Assembly: GCF_050948175.1 (NCBI RefSeq)
Contig: NW_027490263.1
Span: 1-64,000 of the forward strand
DNA: 64,000 nucleotides
Reading direction: 5' to 3'
From: Xylocopa sonorina
Lineage: Eukaryota; Arthropoda; Insecta; Hymenoptera; Apidae
Position numbers and translations under genes: made by a program. This document shows, piece by piece, positions 25,332 through 40,100 of this stretch (positions are counted from its first letter, which is position 1; every line of letters starts with the position of its first letter). The notes beneath the pieces are model-generated. The model was not told the origin of the DNA. It saw only the letters and a list, made by a program, of their open reading frames with translations, and did not search any database.

Positions 25332-27737
25332 TAAAAGATTTTTATATTTCATAGACTCACTTGATACGTCGATTGGATCACGTAAAATATCGGACATTAA
25401 TTGCATCTACATCTTCAGACCTTAAATATATAATTGCAACAACATATTTAATAGCGTTTTAATAACATTTTTCTAAGTGTTTATATCTATGTCTAATAAA
25501 TATATATTAATCGAATAAGTTGCTTTACCAAAGAATAAAAGTATCTGAGGCTTACAAATCGGAGCATTACATAACAAACGTGCATCACATATATAATATT
25601 ACATGTAACAAAAGATGAAGACCAAAAAGATCGTACATAAGTTGAATCCACAATGCGGTCATAGAGATACAGAAACGGCAAAAATTCCAAATAATAATTT
25701 AAAAAATTCAAAAAGGGGGGAGTGAAAATCCATCTCCTTGACGATGATAAGGAACAAGTCTGCCTCATGCACTACAATATCCCAAACAGCCAGCGATTGG
25801 CACGCCAATGACAACGGAAGGAACGAATTCCGTGACAGAACTGTGCTAACAAAGTGCTCCTACTCAGCTTTCGAAATGGCATACTGTTAGTACTGGGGCG
25901 GCATTCGTATCACGGCACTATTAAAGCACCGAGATATAGCACACGGGCTACACGGCCGTGACAATGACACTATCAGCTCACCATAGCTACACGCGTGGTT
26001 GTGGCGTAGGCTGACATTTACTAATGGGGAAGCTGTTTCCATAAAAATTATAAGCAAATATGAAAAATGACTAAACTGGGCAATTTATTTATTTTGATTC
26101 CAATATAGATACACCGGCACAAAACAAAGATATAAGAACTCGATTTTATTATTTTCTATAAACTAGCTCGATAGGGCGATTTTTTCCATAAAGTCGATAA
26201 TTACTTTGTCATAAATATATATACACTTATTTTATATATATTTTCTTCAATTTATTGTTACAAATTCATGCAATTGAGGGTTACATTAAATACGATGATA
26301 GCATGTTAATTCAAAAATTACACAAGGCGAAGTTAGGGACGCAACAGCATGAATTTTTATTTTATAAGTAATATTTTTTTTATAAATATTATTTTTAGTC
26401 TATGATGGATTGAAAGAAATATATACAACTCGCTCAATAACTGTAAATATAGGAAAACGACCATCAAAATGTCTATCAATAGTCATATGCTGAACATCTA
26501 CTGACATCTAACGGTTCTAATTTGTATGAAAGCACAGGTTCCCCATTGCCAAATGTGATCCTGCGTCATTGCTGAGGAGATTCATGAATGGAGCGATGAT
26601 ACGCGTGTCACCATGGTGCTGGTGCTGCGCGATTCGCTTGTCGAGAACGTGCTGGTAACACGTTCTGGCATTTTAGTTAACGAATCCGGTCACAGATGAG
26701 TACGAATCAGTTGACACTCCTCGGAAGTGGCAATATAGTGCCGGCATGGTGTCGCTACCATCTTGCCGTTTGTTATCTGGGATGCTTTTTAGTGCATTAT
26801 TCGGAATTGAATTTGAACACATAGCTACTTAATCGCGAATTTGTATGTACATAATTATACATGACTGCATAAAAAGGATATCATATACTTTTATAATCAA
26901 TGCGATATAAGAATATAAAACGAAGAACTATCCACTCCCATCAGGAGTAAAATCAATGTTTAGTACGCAAAGTTCATTGCAAAATATAATCAAGCAGTTA
27001 ATATATGAAATCACAGCACACAATAAATCACTGAATGTATAACGATATGAATAGTAAGAAAAACATATTTACCTGTTAGATGTTTATAAATTCAAATTTA
27101 AAAGTCCAAGTCACATTTAATATATTATTGTTTAACAAGGTGATTTAATGTTGTTTCAAATAGGCGTGCAGAACTAGCTCGTACTTCTGTCAATGTAATT
27201 TCATTCAAAATATACAAAGGACAAGAGGAAATATTCTTCAATATATAACATATATAAATCAACGGATGCAAAAGAGAACACTCGATCTCGGTGTAACGAG
27301 ACCGGGGCGTCATCCTGCAGTAATCGTATAACGCCTGTTCCGAGATGGTGTAGAAAGGGAATGTGGAGGGTGAAAAGCATAAAATAACAACAATGTAGCT
27401 GAAGAGAAAGAGAAAGAAAATATGTGGAAGCATTGCATTTATTAAGAGGAAATCCTAGAAATATCAAACAACAGATTATATACCATACTGTAAGGGAAAG
27501 GTACAACGAAATAGACGATATCGTGAGAGAAACTAAAAAAATCGAGAAACTTAAAGAGAAAATAATAATTTAGATTGAGCGATTCAATATCACTGACCCC
27601 GGCAAGCTTAATGGAAAACGCATAACGATGAATCGGTTAGAGTATAAGATAGATGTTGGTCGCGGTTTGAGTGGCCCTGGGAATCCTTTGCCCGCATTAG
27701 GGCAGGCTGTAGGATGGTGGAGGGCCTGCCCTCCTGT
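25332..27737. other. Single-copy sequence with no recognisable gene
   Basis: The stretch alternates AT-rich DNA (25,330-25,700, 26,040-26,450, 26,820-27,590) with two more mixed blocks (about 25,730-26,040 and 26,500-26,810). Open frames of 91-102 codons on the minus strand at 25,493-25,768 and 27,125-27,506 show no recognisable domain, overlap each other in different frames and look like chance. A purine run, AAAAAGGGGGGAGTG, near 25,711 resembles a polypurine tract, but the sequence after it does not match the LTR-like block at 22.4-23.0 kb. A short inverted motif (AGGGCAGGC and GCCTGCCCT) lies at 27,699-27,733, right beside the satellite edge. Confidence 0.6.
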
Positions 27738-29450
27738 TGCTTGGATCTATAGAATTCACATTCTTTTGTAGAGTAGAAGCAGATAATTATAATGCTTTTC
27801 ATAGAAGATTACAGCTTACTTAATTCGAAACGTTGAAATGAGATGAGTCATGGCATTGTATGATGCATTAGTACTCGATTGTCTCGACATGTAGACACTA
27901 CGAAGGGCAATCCTGTTGCATGGAGCTGTAGAATTTACATTCTTATGAAGTTTTAAAGCAGATAAGCATAGAGCTATGCATAAGAGATTACAGCATTCTT
28001 ACCTTGAAACGATGAAATGCAGACAAGCATAACGAGATGTGTAGAGCATTTTTATCTACTTACATACTTCGAACTGTTGATATCAAATGCGATATCGCGT
28101 TTTATATAGCATTAGAAATCTATTGCTTCAATACGAGCACATTTAGAAACGCTACCTCCTGGCAAGATAATGTAGGATTTTTATACTGTTGACATGTAGA
28201 AGCAGATAAACGTATCGCGTTTCATTGAATATTACATCTCAACATGCGGCATTGAAATGAGATGCGACATCGATCTGAATAAAGTAATAGAACTTTATTG
28301 CTTCGACAAGTAGATATCTAAAAACGCTATCCTCCTGCAAGGGAGTGTAGGGTTCACATTCAATTGATTTGCAGAAGCAGTTAAACATAACGCGATACAA
28401 TGAATATTACATCATATCATGCGGCATTGAAATGAATTGCGACATCTCATTGAATGAAGTAAGAGAACTCTATTGCTTATACGCGTAGATACCTAGAAAC
28501 GCTATCTCGTTGGAAGAAAGTGTGGGATTAATATTCTTTTTGAATGCGGATACACAAAGCGCGTTGCATTGAATACTATATCTTAACGCGGAACAATGAA
28601 ACGAGATGCGATATCGCGCGGAATCAGAAAACAGAACCCTGTTGTTTTTACACTTTGACATCTAGAAACGCTATTCTCTTCCGAGGAAGTGTAGCATCAC
28701 ATTGTTTTTCAGTGTAGAAGCAGATAAACATAGTCTGATTTATGGATCATTAAAATCTACATACATACTTCGAACTCTTGATGTGAAATGCTATATCGCG
28801 TTCCATGAAACGATAGAACTCCTTTGCCTCGATTCGTAGACATCTAGAAACACTGTTCCGTAGCAAGGAAGTGACGCATCCACTTTCATTAGAAGTGTAG
28901 ACGAGATATACATAACGCGTTGCATTGAGATTACATCTGATCATGTGACATAGAAATGAGATGCGATACCGCGTTCTTTGAAGAATTAGAATATTATGGT
29001 TTCGATGCGTACACAGCTAGAAACGCTGTTCGGTAGCAAGCAAGTGCGGTATTTACACTATTTTCAAGTGCAGACGAGATATACGTAACGCTTGCGTTGA
29101 CGTTGCATCTTAACATGAGACATAGATATTAGATGCGATATAGCACTTTATGTAGCATTAGAACTCTAATGCTTCGATATCTGGTCATCCAGAAGCGCTA
29201 TTTCGTAGCAGGGAAGTGTGAGATTTACATTCCTTTGAAGTGTTGTCGAGATATACGGAACGCGTTACATACAAATACATCTTGTCATTTTTCACAGAAA
29301 TCATCTGCGAAATCGCGTTTGACGAAGAATTACAACTCTATTGCCCCGACACGTAGACATCTGCAAGCTATATTCCGTAGCAAGGAAGTGTGGGATTTAC
29401 ATTCATTTGAAGTGTAGACAGATAAACGTAACGTGTTGCTTTGAATATTA
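27738..29450 (-). repeat. Decayed edge of array B beside island 1
   Basis: Monomers here are recognisable but strongly diverged, for example GAAGCAGATAAACATA in place of GTGTAGACGAGATATAC. The same unusual variants occur in the edge of array A on the other side of the island. GCTTATCTGCTTTTG at about 22,340 mirrors AAAGCAGATAAGC at about 27,957, and GTGAACCCTACAC at about 22,184 mirrors GTGTAGGGTTCAC at 28,345-28,357. Divergence declines with distance from the island. Confidence 0.85.
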
Positions 29451-32400
29451 CATCTCATCATGAAACATAGAAATGAGATGCGACATCGCGTTTTAAGAAG
29501 CATTAGAAATTTATTGCCTCGATACGTAGACATCTGCAATCGTTATTTCCCAGCAAGGAAGAGTCGCTTTTACATTCATTTGAAGTGAATACGGGGTATA
29601 CATGACACATCGCAATGAATATTATATCCTAACATGATACATAGAAATGAGATGTGATTTCGCGTTTTAGGAAGCGTTAGAAATCTATTGCTACGATATG
29701 TACACATCTGCAAACGCTATTTCCTAGCAAGGATGTGTCGCATTTACATTCTTTTGAAGTGAGTACGAGGTATACATGATACTTCGTAATGAATATTATA
29801 TCTTATCATGATACATAGAAATGAGATGTGATTTCGCGTTTTAGGAAGCGTTAGAAATCTATTGCTACGATATGTACACATCTGCAAACGCTATTTCCTA
29901 GCAAGGACGTGTCGCATTTACATTCTTTTGAAGTGAGTACGAGGTATACATGATACTTCGTAATGAATATTATATCTTATCATGAAACATAGAATTGACA
30001 TGTGATATCGCGTTATAAGAAGCATTAGAATTCTATAGCTTCGAAACTTAAACATCTGAAAACGCTATTTCCTAGCAAGGAAGCGACGCGTCTACATTCT
30101 TTTGAAGTGAATGCGAGGCATACAAGACACATCGCAATGATCATTATATCTTATCATGAAACATAGAAATGAGATGTGATATCGCGTTTCAAGAAGCGTT
30201 AGAAATCTATTGCTACGATACGTATCCATCTACAAACGCTATTTCCTAGCAAGGAAGTGTCGCATTTACATTCTTTTGAAGTGAATGCGAGGTATACATG
30301 ACACTTCGCAATGAATACTATATCTTATCATGAAAGATAAAAATGAGATGCGACATGTCGTTTTAAGAAGCATTAGTGCTCTATTGTTTGGGTACGTAAA
30401 CATCTGCAAACGCTATTTCCTAGGAAGGAAGTGTCGCATTTACATTCATTTGAGGTGTATGCGAGGTATAAGTGACACTTCGCAATGAATATCATATCTT
30501 ATCATGAACGACAGAAATGAGATGCGATATCGCGTTTTAAGAAGCACTAGAACTCAATTACTTCGATACGTAGACATATGGAAACGCTATTTCCTAGGAA
30601 AGAAGTGTCGCGTTTACATTCATTTGAAGTGTAGACGAGCAACACATAGCACTTCGATATGAATATTATATCTTATCACGAAACATGGAAATGAGATGCG
30701 ATATCGCGATTTAAGAAGCATTAGAGCACCATTGCATCGATACGGAGTCATCTGCAAACGCTACTTCCTAGCAGGGAAGTGTCGCATTTACATTCACTTG
30801 AAGTGTATGCGAGGTATAAGTGGCATTTCGCAATGAAAAGTATATCTTATCATGAAACATAGAAATGAGATGCGATATCGCGCCTTAAGAAGCATTAGAA
30901 CACTATTGCTACGATACGTAGACATCTGCAAAAGGTATTTCCTGGCAAGGAAGGGCCGCATTTACATTCTTTTGAAGTGAATACGAGGTATACATAACAC
31001 TCCACAATGGATATTATACCTTATCATGAAACATAGAAATGGTATCTGATATCGCGTTTGAAGAAGCATTAGAAATCTATTGCTTCGATACGTCGACATC
31101 TGCAAACGCTATTTCCTAGCAACGAAGTGTCGCATTTACCTTCATTTGAATTGTATGCGAGGTATACATGACACTTCGCAATGAATAATATATCTTATCA
31201 TGAAACATAGAAATGAGATGGGACATGGCGTTTAAGGAAGCGTTAGAACTCTATTGCTACGATACGTAGACATCTGGAAACGCTATTTCCTAGGAAGGAA
31301 GTGTCGCATTTACATTCATTTGAAGTGAATGCGAGGTATACATGACACATCGCAATGAACATTATATCTTATCATGAAACATAGAAATGAGATGTGATTT
31401 CGCGTTTTAGGAAGCGTTAAAAATCTATTGCTACGATACGTACACATCTGCAAACGCTATTTCCTAGCAAGGATGTGTCGCATTTACATTCTTTTGAAGT
31501 GAGTACGAGGTATACATGATACTTCGTAATGAATATTATATCTTATCATGAAACATAGAATTGAGATGTGATATTGCGTTATAAGAAGCATTAGAAATCT
31601 ATAGCTTCGAAACGTAGACATCTGCAAACGCTATTTCCTAGGAAGGAAGTGTCGCATTTACATTCTTTTGAAGTGAATACGACGTATACATGACACTTCG
31701 CAACGAGGATCATGTCTCATCCTGAAACATAGAAATGAGATGCGGTATCGCGTATTGAGAAGCATTAAAACTCTATTGCTTCGATACGCAGACATCTGCA
31801 AACGCTATTTCCTAGCAAGGAAGTGTCGCCTTGACATTCATTTGAAGTGTATGCGAGGTATACATGACACTTCGCAATGAGTACAATATCTTACCATGAA
31901 ACAAAGAAATGAGATGGGATATCGCGTTTAATGAAGCGTTAGAACTCTATTGCTACGATACGTAGACATCTGCAAACGCTATTTCCTAGCAAGGATGTGT
32001 CGCATTTACACTCATTTGAAGTGAATACGAGGTATACATGATACTTTGTAATGAATATTATATCTTATCATGAAACATAGAATTGAGATGTGATATCGCG
32101 TTATAGGAAGCATTAGAACTCTATAGCTTCGAAACGTAGACATCTGAAAACGCTATTTCCTTGCAAGGAAGCGTCGCATCTACATTCTTTTGAAGTGAAT
32201 GCGAGGTATACATTACACATCGTAATGAACATTATATCTTTTCACGAAACTGAAATGAGATACGATATCGCGATTTAAGAAGCATTAGAATTCTATTGCT
32301 TCGATACGGAGACATCTGCAGTCGCTATTTCCTAGTAAGGATGTGTCGCATTTACATTTATTTGAAGTGAATACGAGGTATACATGACACATCGCAATGA

Positions 32401-33200
32401 AAATAAATCTTATCACGAAACATAGGAATGAGATGCGATATAGCGATTTAAGAAGCATTAGAACTCTATTGCTGCGATACGTAGACATCTGCAAACGTGA
32501 TTTCCTTGCAAGGATGTGTCGCATTTACATTCTTTTGAAGTGAAAACGAGGCATACATGACACTTCGCACTGAATATTATATCTAATCATGAAACATAGA
32601 AATGAGATGCGATATCGCGTTTCAAGTAGTGTGAGAACGCTGTTGCTACGATACGAAGACATCTGCAAACGCTATTTCCTAGAAAGGAAGTGTCGCATTT
32701 GCATTCTTTTGAAGTGAATAAGAGGCATACATGACACCTCGCAATGAATATTATATCTTATCATGAAACAGAGAAACGAGATGCGACATCTCGTTTTAAG
32801 ATGCATTAGATCTCTATTGCTACGATACGTAGACATCTGCAAACGCTACTTCCTAGCAAGGAAGTGTCGCATTTTTTTGAAGTGAATACGAGGAACACAT
32901 CACACTTCGCAATGAATAGTATATCTTGTCATGAAACATAGGAATGAGATGCGATATCCCGTTTTAAGAAGCATTAGAAATCTATTGCTACGATGCGTAG
33001 ATATCTGGAGACGCTATTTCCTAGAAAGGAGGTGTCGCATGTACATTCTTCTGAAGTGAGTACGAGGTATACATGACACCTCGCAATGAATACTATATCT
33101 TATCACGAAACAGAGAAACGAGATGCGACATCTCGTTTAAAGATGCATTAGATCTCTATTCCTACCATACGTAGACATCTGCAAACGCTATTTGCTAGCA

Positions 33201-36200
33201 AGGAAGTGTCGCATTTACATTACTTCGAAGTGAATAGGATGTATACATGACACGTCGCAATGAATATTATACCTTATCATGAAACAGAGGAATGAGATGC
33301 GACATATCTTTTTAAGAAGCATTAGAACTCTATTGCTACGATACGTAGACATCTACAAACGCTATTTCCAAGGAAGGAAGTGTCGCATTTACATTCTTTT
33401 GAAGTGAACAAGAGGCATGCATGACACTTTGCAATGAATATTATACCTTATCAAGAAACATAGGAATGAGATGCGATATAGCGATTTAAGAAGCATTAGT
33501 ACTCTATTGCTTCGATACGGAGACATCTGCAGTCGCTATTTCCTAGTAAGGAAGTGCCGCATTTACATTTATTTGAAGTGAATACGAGGTATACATGACA
33601 CTTCGCAATGAATATTATATCTTGTCTTGAAACTTAGAAATGAGATGCGGTATCCCATTTAAGAAGCATTAGAGCTCTACTGCTTCGATATGTAGACATC
33701 TGCAAACGCTATTTCCTAGCAAGGAAGTGTCGCATTTACATTCTTTTGAAGTAAATTCGGTGTATACGTAACACTCCACAATGAATATTATACCTTATCA
33801 CGAAGCATAGAAATGAGATGCGATATCGCGATTTAAGAAACATTAGTACTCTATTGCTGCGATACGTAGACATCTGCAAACGCTATTTCATAGCAAGGAT
33901 GTGTTGCATTTACATTCACACGAAGTGTATGCGAGGTATACATGACACTTCGCAATGGATATTATATCTTATCATGAAACATAGAAGTGAGATGCGATAT
34001 CGCGTTTTAAGAAGTGTCAGAACGCTGTTACTACGATGCGAGGTATACATGACACTTCGCAATGGATATTATATCTTATCATGAAACATAGAAGTGAGAT
34101 GCGATATCGCGTTTTAAGAAGTGTCAGAACGCTGTTACTACGATGCGATTACATCTGCAAACGCTATTTCCTAGAAAGGAGGTGTCGCATTTACATTCTT
34201 TTGAAGTGAATACGAGGTATACATGACACTTCGCAATGAATGTTATATCTTATCATGAAACATAGTAATGAGATGCGATATCCCGTTTATGGAAGCATTA
34301 GAACTCTATTGCAACGATACGTAGACATCTACAAACGCTATTTCCTAGCAAGGAAGTGTCGCATTTACATTCTTCTGAAGTGAATACGAGGTATACATGA
34401 CACCTCGCAATGAATACTATATCTTATCATGAAACAGAGAAACGAGATGCGACATCTCGTTTAAAGATTCATTAGATCTCTATTCCTACCATACGTAGAC
34501 ATCTGCAAACGCTATTTCCTAGCAAGGAAGTGTCGCATTTACATTACTTCGAAGTGAATAGGATGTATACATGACACTTCGCAATGAATATTATACCTTA
34601 TCATGAAACAGAGGAATGAGATGCGACATCTCTTTTTAAGAAGCATTAGAACTCTATTGCTACGATACGTAGACATCTGCAAACGCTATTCCCTAGGAAG
34701 GAAGTGTCGCATTTACATTCTTTTCAAGTGAACAAGAGGCATGCATGACACCTTGCAATGAATATTATACCTTATCAAGAAACATAGGAATGAGATGCGA
34801 TATAGCGACTTAAGAAGCATTAGAACTTTATTGCTTCGATACGGAGACATCTGCAGTCGCTATTTCCTAGTAAGGAAGTGCCGCATTTACATTTATTTGA
34901 AGTGAATACGAGGTATACATGACACTTCGGAATGAATATTATATCTTATCATGAAACATAGAAATGAGATGCGATATCGCGTTTTGAGAAGCATTTGAAC
35001 TCTACTGCTTCGATACGTAGACATCTGCCAACGCTATTTCCTAGAAAGTAAGTGTGGCATTTACATTCGTCTGAGGTGCAGACGTGGAATACTTAACACT
35101 TCGCAATGAATATTATATGTTATCATGAAACAGAGAAGCGAGCTGCGATATCGCGTTTTAAGAAGTATTAGAACTCTATTCCTTCGATACGTAGACATCT
35201 GGAAGAGCTATTTCCTAGCAAGGAAGTGTCGCATTTACATTCATGCGAAGTGAATATGAGGCGTACGTAAAACTTCGCAATTAATATTATATCTTATCAT
35301 GAAACATCGAAATGTAATGCGATATCGCGTTTTAAGAAGCGTTAGAACCCAATTGCTACGATACGTCGACACCTACAAACGCTATTTCCTAGCAAGGAAG
35401 TGCCGCATTTACATTCTTTTGAAGTGAATGCGAGGTATACATAAAGCTCCACAATGAATACTATACCTTATCACGAAACATAGTAATGAGATGCGATATC
35501 GCGGTTTAAGAAGCATTAGAACTCTATTGCTTCGATACGGAGACATCTGCAGTCGCTATTTCCTAGTAAGGAAGTGTCGCATTTACACTTATTTGAAGTG
35601 AATACGAGGTATACATGACACTTCGCAATGAGAGTTATATCTTATCATGAAACATCGAAATGAAATGCGATATCGCGTTTTAAAAAGCGTTAGAACCCTA
35701 TTGCTACGATACTATGACACCTACAAACGCTATTTCCTAGCAAGGAAGTGCCGCATTTACATACTTTTGAACTGAATGCGAGGTATACATAACACTCCAC
35801 AATGAATATTATATCTTATCATGAAACATAGAAATGAGATGCGATATCGCGATTCAAAAAGCATTAGAACTCTATTGCTACGATACGTATACATCTGCGA
35901 ACGCTATTTCCTAGGAAGGAAGTGTCGCATTTACATTCTATTGAAGTGAATACGAGGAAAACATGACACTTCGCAATGAATATTATATCTTGTCATGAAA
36001 CATAGAAATGAGATGCGTTTTTCCGTTTTAAGAAGCATAAGAAATCTATTGCCACGGTACGTAGCTATCTGGTAACGCTATTTCCTAGCTAGGAAGTGTC
36101 GCATTTACATTCTTTTGAAGTGAATAAGAGGCATACATAAAACTTCGCAATGAATATTATACCCTATCACGAAACATAGGAATTAGATGTGATATCGCGA

Positions 36201-36530
36201 TTTAAGAAGCATTAGAACACTGTTGCTTCGATACGGAGACATCTGCAAACGCTATTTCCTAGAAAGGAAGTGTGACATTTACATTCATTTGAAGTGAATA
36301 CGAGGTATATGTGAAACTTCGCAATGAATATTATATCTTATCATGAAACAGGGAAATGTGGTGCGACATCACGTATTAAGAAGCACTGGAACTGTATTGT
36401 TTCGATACTTAGACATCAGGAAACGCTATTTCCTAGCAAGTAGGTGTCGCATTTACATTCTTTTGAAGCGAATACGAGGTATACATCACATTTCGCAATG
36501 GATATTATGTCTTATCATGAAACATAGAAA
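33201..36530 (-). repeat. 3.3-kb multi-monomer block, copy 1
   Basis: This block of about 19 monomers is repeated at 37,135-40,464 with a constant offset of 3,934 bp. GTATACATGACACG at 33,241 pairs with 37,175, and the peptide frames at 33,818 and 36,343 pair with 37,752 and 40,277. By eye only a handful of differences exist, for example GATGTGATATC at about 36,188 against GATGGGATATC at about 40,122, and TAGAAGTGAG at 33,985 against TAGATGTGAG at 37,918. Similarity fades left of about 33,200 and right of about 36,530. Confidence 0.9.
33931..34144 (-). repeat. 107-bp partial-monomer tandem duplication
   Basis: The segment starting GCGAGGTATACATGACAC at 33,931 restarts at 34,038, exactly 107 bp later, out of register with the 174-bp monomer. 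It is therefore a duplication of part of a monomer, with its junction at CTACGATGCGAGG. The same duplication is present in the downstream 3.3-kb copy at about 37,865-38,078, so it predates that larger duplication. Confidence 0.9.
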
Positions 36531-37134
36531 TGAGATGCGATATCGCGTTTTAGGAAGCAATAGAACTCTATTGCTACGATACGTAGACATCTGAAAACGC
36601 TATTTCCTTGCAAGGATGTGTCGCATTTACATTCTTTTGAAGTGAATACGAGGTATACATGACACTTCAGAATGAATATTATGTCTGATCGTGGAACATA
36701 GAAATGAGATGCGACATGTCGTGTTAACAAGCATTAGAGCTCTATTGTTTCGGTACGTTGTCATCTGGATACGCTATTTCCAAGCAAGGAAGTGTTGCAT
36801 TTACATTCTTTTGAAGTGAATGCGAGGTACACATGACACTTCGCAATGAATATTATATCTTATCATGAAAGATAGATATAAAATGCGATATCGTGATTTA
36901 AGAAGCATTAGGACACTATTGCTACGACGCGAAGACATCTGGAAACGCTACCTCCTAGGAAGGAAGTGTCGCAATTACATTCTTTTGAAGTGAATACGAG
37001 CCATACATGACACTTCGCAATGAATATTATATCTTATCATGAAACAGAGAAAGGAAATGCGACATCTCTTCTTAAGATGCATTAGTACTCTACTGCTACG
37101 GTACGTAGACATCTGCAAACGCTACTTCCAAGCA

Positions 37135-40100
37135 AGGAAGTGTCGCATTTACATTACTTCGAAGTGAATAGGATGTATACATGACACGTCGCAATGAATA
37201 TTATACCTTATCATGAAACAGAGGAATGAGATGCGACATATCTTTTTAAGAAGCATTAGAACTCTATTGCTACGATACGTAGACATCTACAAACGCTATT
37301 TCCAAGGAAGGAAGTGTCGCATTTACATTCTTTTGAAGTGAACAAGAGGCATGCATGACACTTTGCAATGAATATTATACCTTATCAAGAAACATAGGAA
37401 TGAGATGCGATATAGCGATTTAAGAAGCATTAGTACTCTATTGCTTCGATACGGAGACATCTGCAGTCGCTATTTCCTAGTAAGGAAGTGCCGCATTTAC
37501 ATTTATTTGAAGTGAATACGAGGTATACATGACACTTCGCAATGAATATTATATCTTGTCTTGAAACTTAGAAATGAGATGCGGTATCCCATTTAAGAAG
37601 CATTAGAGCTCTACTGCTTCGATATGTAGACATCTGCAAACGCTATTTCCTAGCAAGGAAGTGTCGCATTTACATTCTTTTGAAGTAAATTCGGTGTATA
37701 CGTAACACTCCACAATGAATATTATACCTTATCACGAAGCATAGAAATGAGATGCGATATCGCGATTTAAGAAACATTAGTACTCTATTGCTGCGATACG
37801 TAGACATCTGCAAACGCTATTTCATAGCAAGGATGTGTTGCATTTACATTCACACGAAGTGTATGCGAGGTATACATGACACTTCGCAATGGATATTATA
37901 TCTTATCATGAAACATAGATGTGAGATGCGATATCGCGTTTTAAGAAGTGTCAGAACGCTGTTACTACGATGCGAGGTATACATGACACTTCGCAATGGA
38001 TATTATATCTTATCATGAAACATAGAAGTGAGATGCGATATCGCGTTTTAAGAAGTGTCAGAACGCTGTTACTACGATGCGATTACATCTGCAAACGCTA
38101 TTTCCTAGAAAGGAGGTGTCGCATTTACATTCTTTTGAAGTGAATACGAGGTATACATGACACTTCGCAATGAATGTTATATCTTATCATGAAACATAGT
38201 AATGAGATGCGATATCCCGTTTATGGAAGCATTAGAACTCTATTGCAACGATACGTAGACATCTACAAACGCTATTTCCTAGCAAGGAAGTGTCGCATTT
38301 ACATTCTTCTGAAGTGAATACGAGGTATACATGACACCTCGCAATGAATACTATATCTTATCATGAAACAGAGAAACGAGATGCGACATCTCGTTTAAAG
38401 ATTCATTAGATCTCTATTCCTACCATACGTAGACATCTGCAAACGCTATTTCCTAGCAAGGAAGTGTCGCATTTACATTACTTCGAAGTGAATAGGATGT
38501 ATACATGACACTTCGCAATGAATATTATACCTTATCATGAAACAGAGGAATGAGATGCGACATCTCTTTTTAAGAAGCATTAGAACTCTATTGCTACGAT
38601 ACGTAGACATCTGCAAACGCTATTCCCTAGGAAGGAAGTGTCGCATTTACATTCTTTTCAAGTGAACAAGAGGCATGCATGACACCTTGCAATGAATATT
38701 ATACCTTATCAAGAAACATAGGAATGAGATGCGATATAGCGACTTAAGAAGCATTAGAACTTTATTGCTTCGATACGGAGACATCTGCAGTCGCTATTTC
38801 CTAGTAAGGAAGTGCCGCATTTACATTTATTTGAAGTGAATACGAGGTATACATGACACTTCGGAATGAATATTATATCTTATCATGAAACATAGAAATG
38901 AGATGCGATATCGCGTTTTGAGAAGCATTTGAACTCTACTGCTTCGATACGTAGACATCTGCCAACGCTATTTCCTAGAAAGTAAGTGTGGCATTTACAT
39001 TCGTCTGAGGTGCAGACGTGGAATACTTAACACTTCGCAATGAATATTATATGTTATCATGAAACAGAGAAGCGAGCTGCGATATCGCGTTTTAAGAAGT
39101 ATTAGAACTCTATTCCTTCGATACGTAGACATCTGGAAGAGCTATTTCCTAGCAAGGAAGTGTCGCATTTACATTCATGCGAAGTGAATATGAGGCGTAC
39201 GTAAAACTTCGCAATTAATATTATATCTTATCATGAAACATCGAAATGTAATGCGATATCGCGTTTTAAGAAGCGTTAGAACCCAATTGCTACGATACGT
39301 CGACACCTACAAACGCTATTTCCTAGCAAGGAAGTGCCGCATTTACATTCTTTTGAAGTGAATGCGAGGTATACATAAAGCTCCACAATGAATACTATAC
39401 CTTATCACGAAACATAGTAATGAGATGCGATATCGCGGTTTAAGAAGCATTAGAACTCTATTGCTTCGATACGGAGACATCTGCAGTCGCTATTTCCAAG
39501 TAAGGAAGTGTCGCATTTACACTTATTTGAAGTGAATACGAGGTATACATGACACTTCGCAATGAGAGTTATATCTTATCATGAAACATCGAAATGAAAT
39601 GCGATATCGCGTTTTAAAAAGCGTTAGAACCCTATTGCTACGATACTATGACACCTACAAACGCTATTTCCTAGCAAGGAAGTGCCGCATTTACATACTT
39701 TTGAACTGAATGCGAGGTATACATAACACTCCACAATGAATATTATATCTTATCATGAAACATAGAAATGAGATGCGATATCGCGATTCAAAAAGCATTA
39801 GAACTCTATTGCTACGATACGTATACATCTGCGAACGCTATTTCCTAGGAAGGAAGTGTCGCATTTACATTCTATTGAAGTGAATACGAGGAAAACATGA
39901 CACTTCGCAATGAATATTATATCTTGTCATGAAACATAGAAATGAGATGCGTTTTTCCGTTTTAAGAAGCATAAGAAATCTATTGCCACGGTACGTAGCT
40001 ATCTGGTAACGCTATTTCCTAGCTAGGAAGTGTCGCATTTACATTCTTTTGAAGTGAATAAGAGGCATACATAAAACTTCGCAATGAATATTATACCCTA

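Noticed and set aside
25711..25725. Purine run AAAAAGGGGGGAG as a polypurine tract of the retroelement at 22.4 kb
   Set aside because: The sequence after it does not resemble the LTR-like block, so a paired LTR is not supported.
25493..25768. Minus-strand frame of 91 codons
   Set aside because: It is AT-rich with low-complexity Phe/Tyr/Leu runs, has no domain, and shows no splice context or neighbour support.
27125..27506. Two overlapping minus-strand frames of about 100 codons
   Set aside because: They are hydrophobic translations of AT-rich DNA in two frames over the same bases, with no recognisable family.
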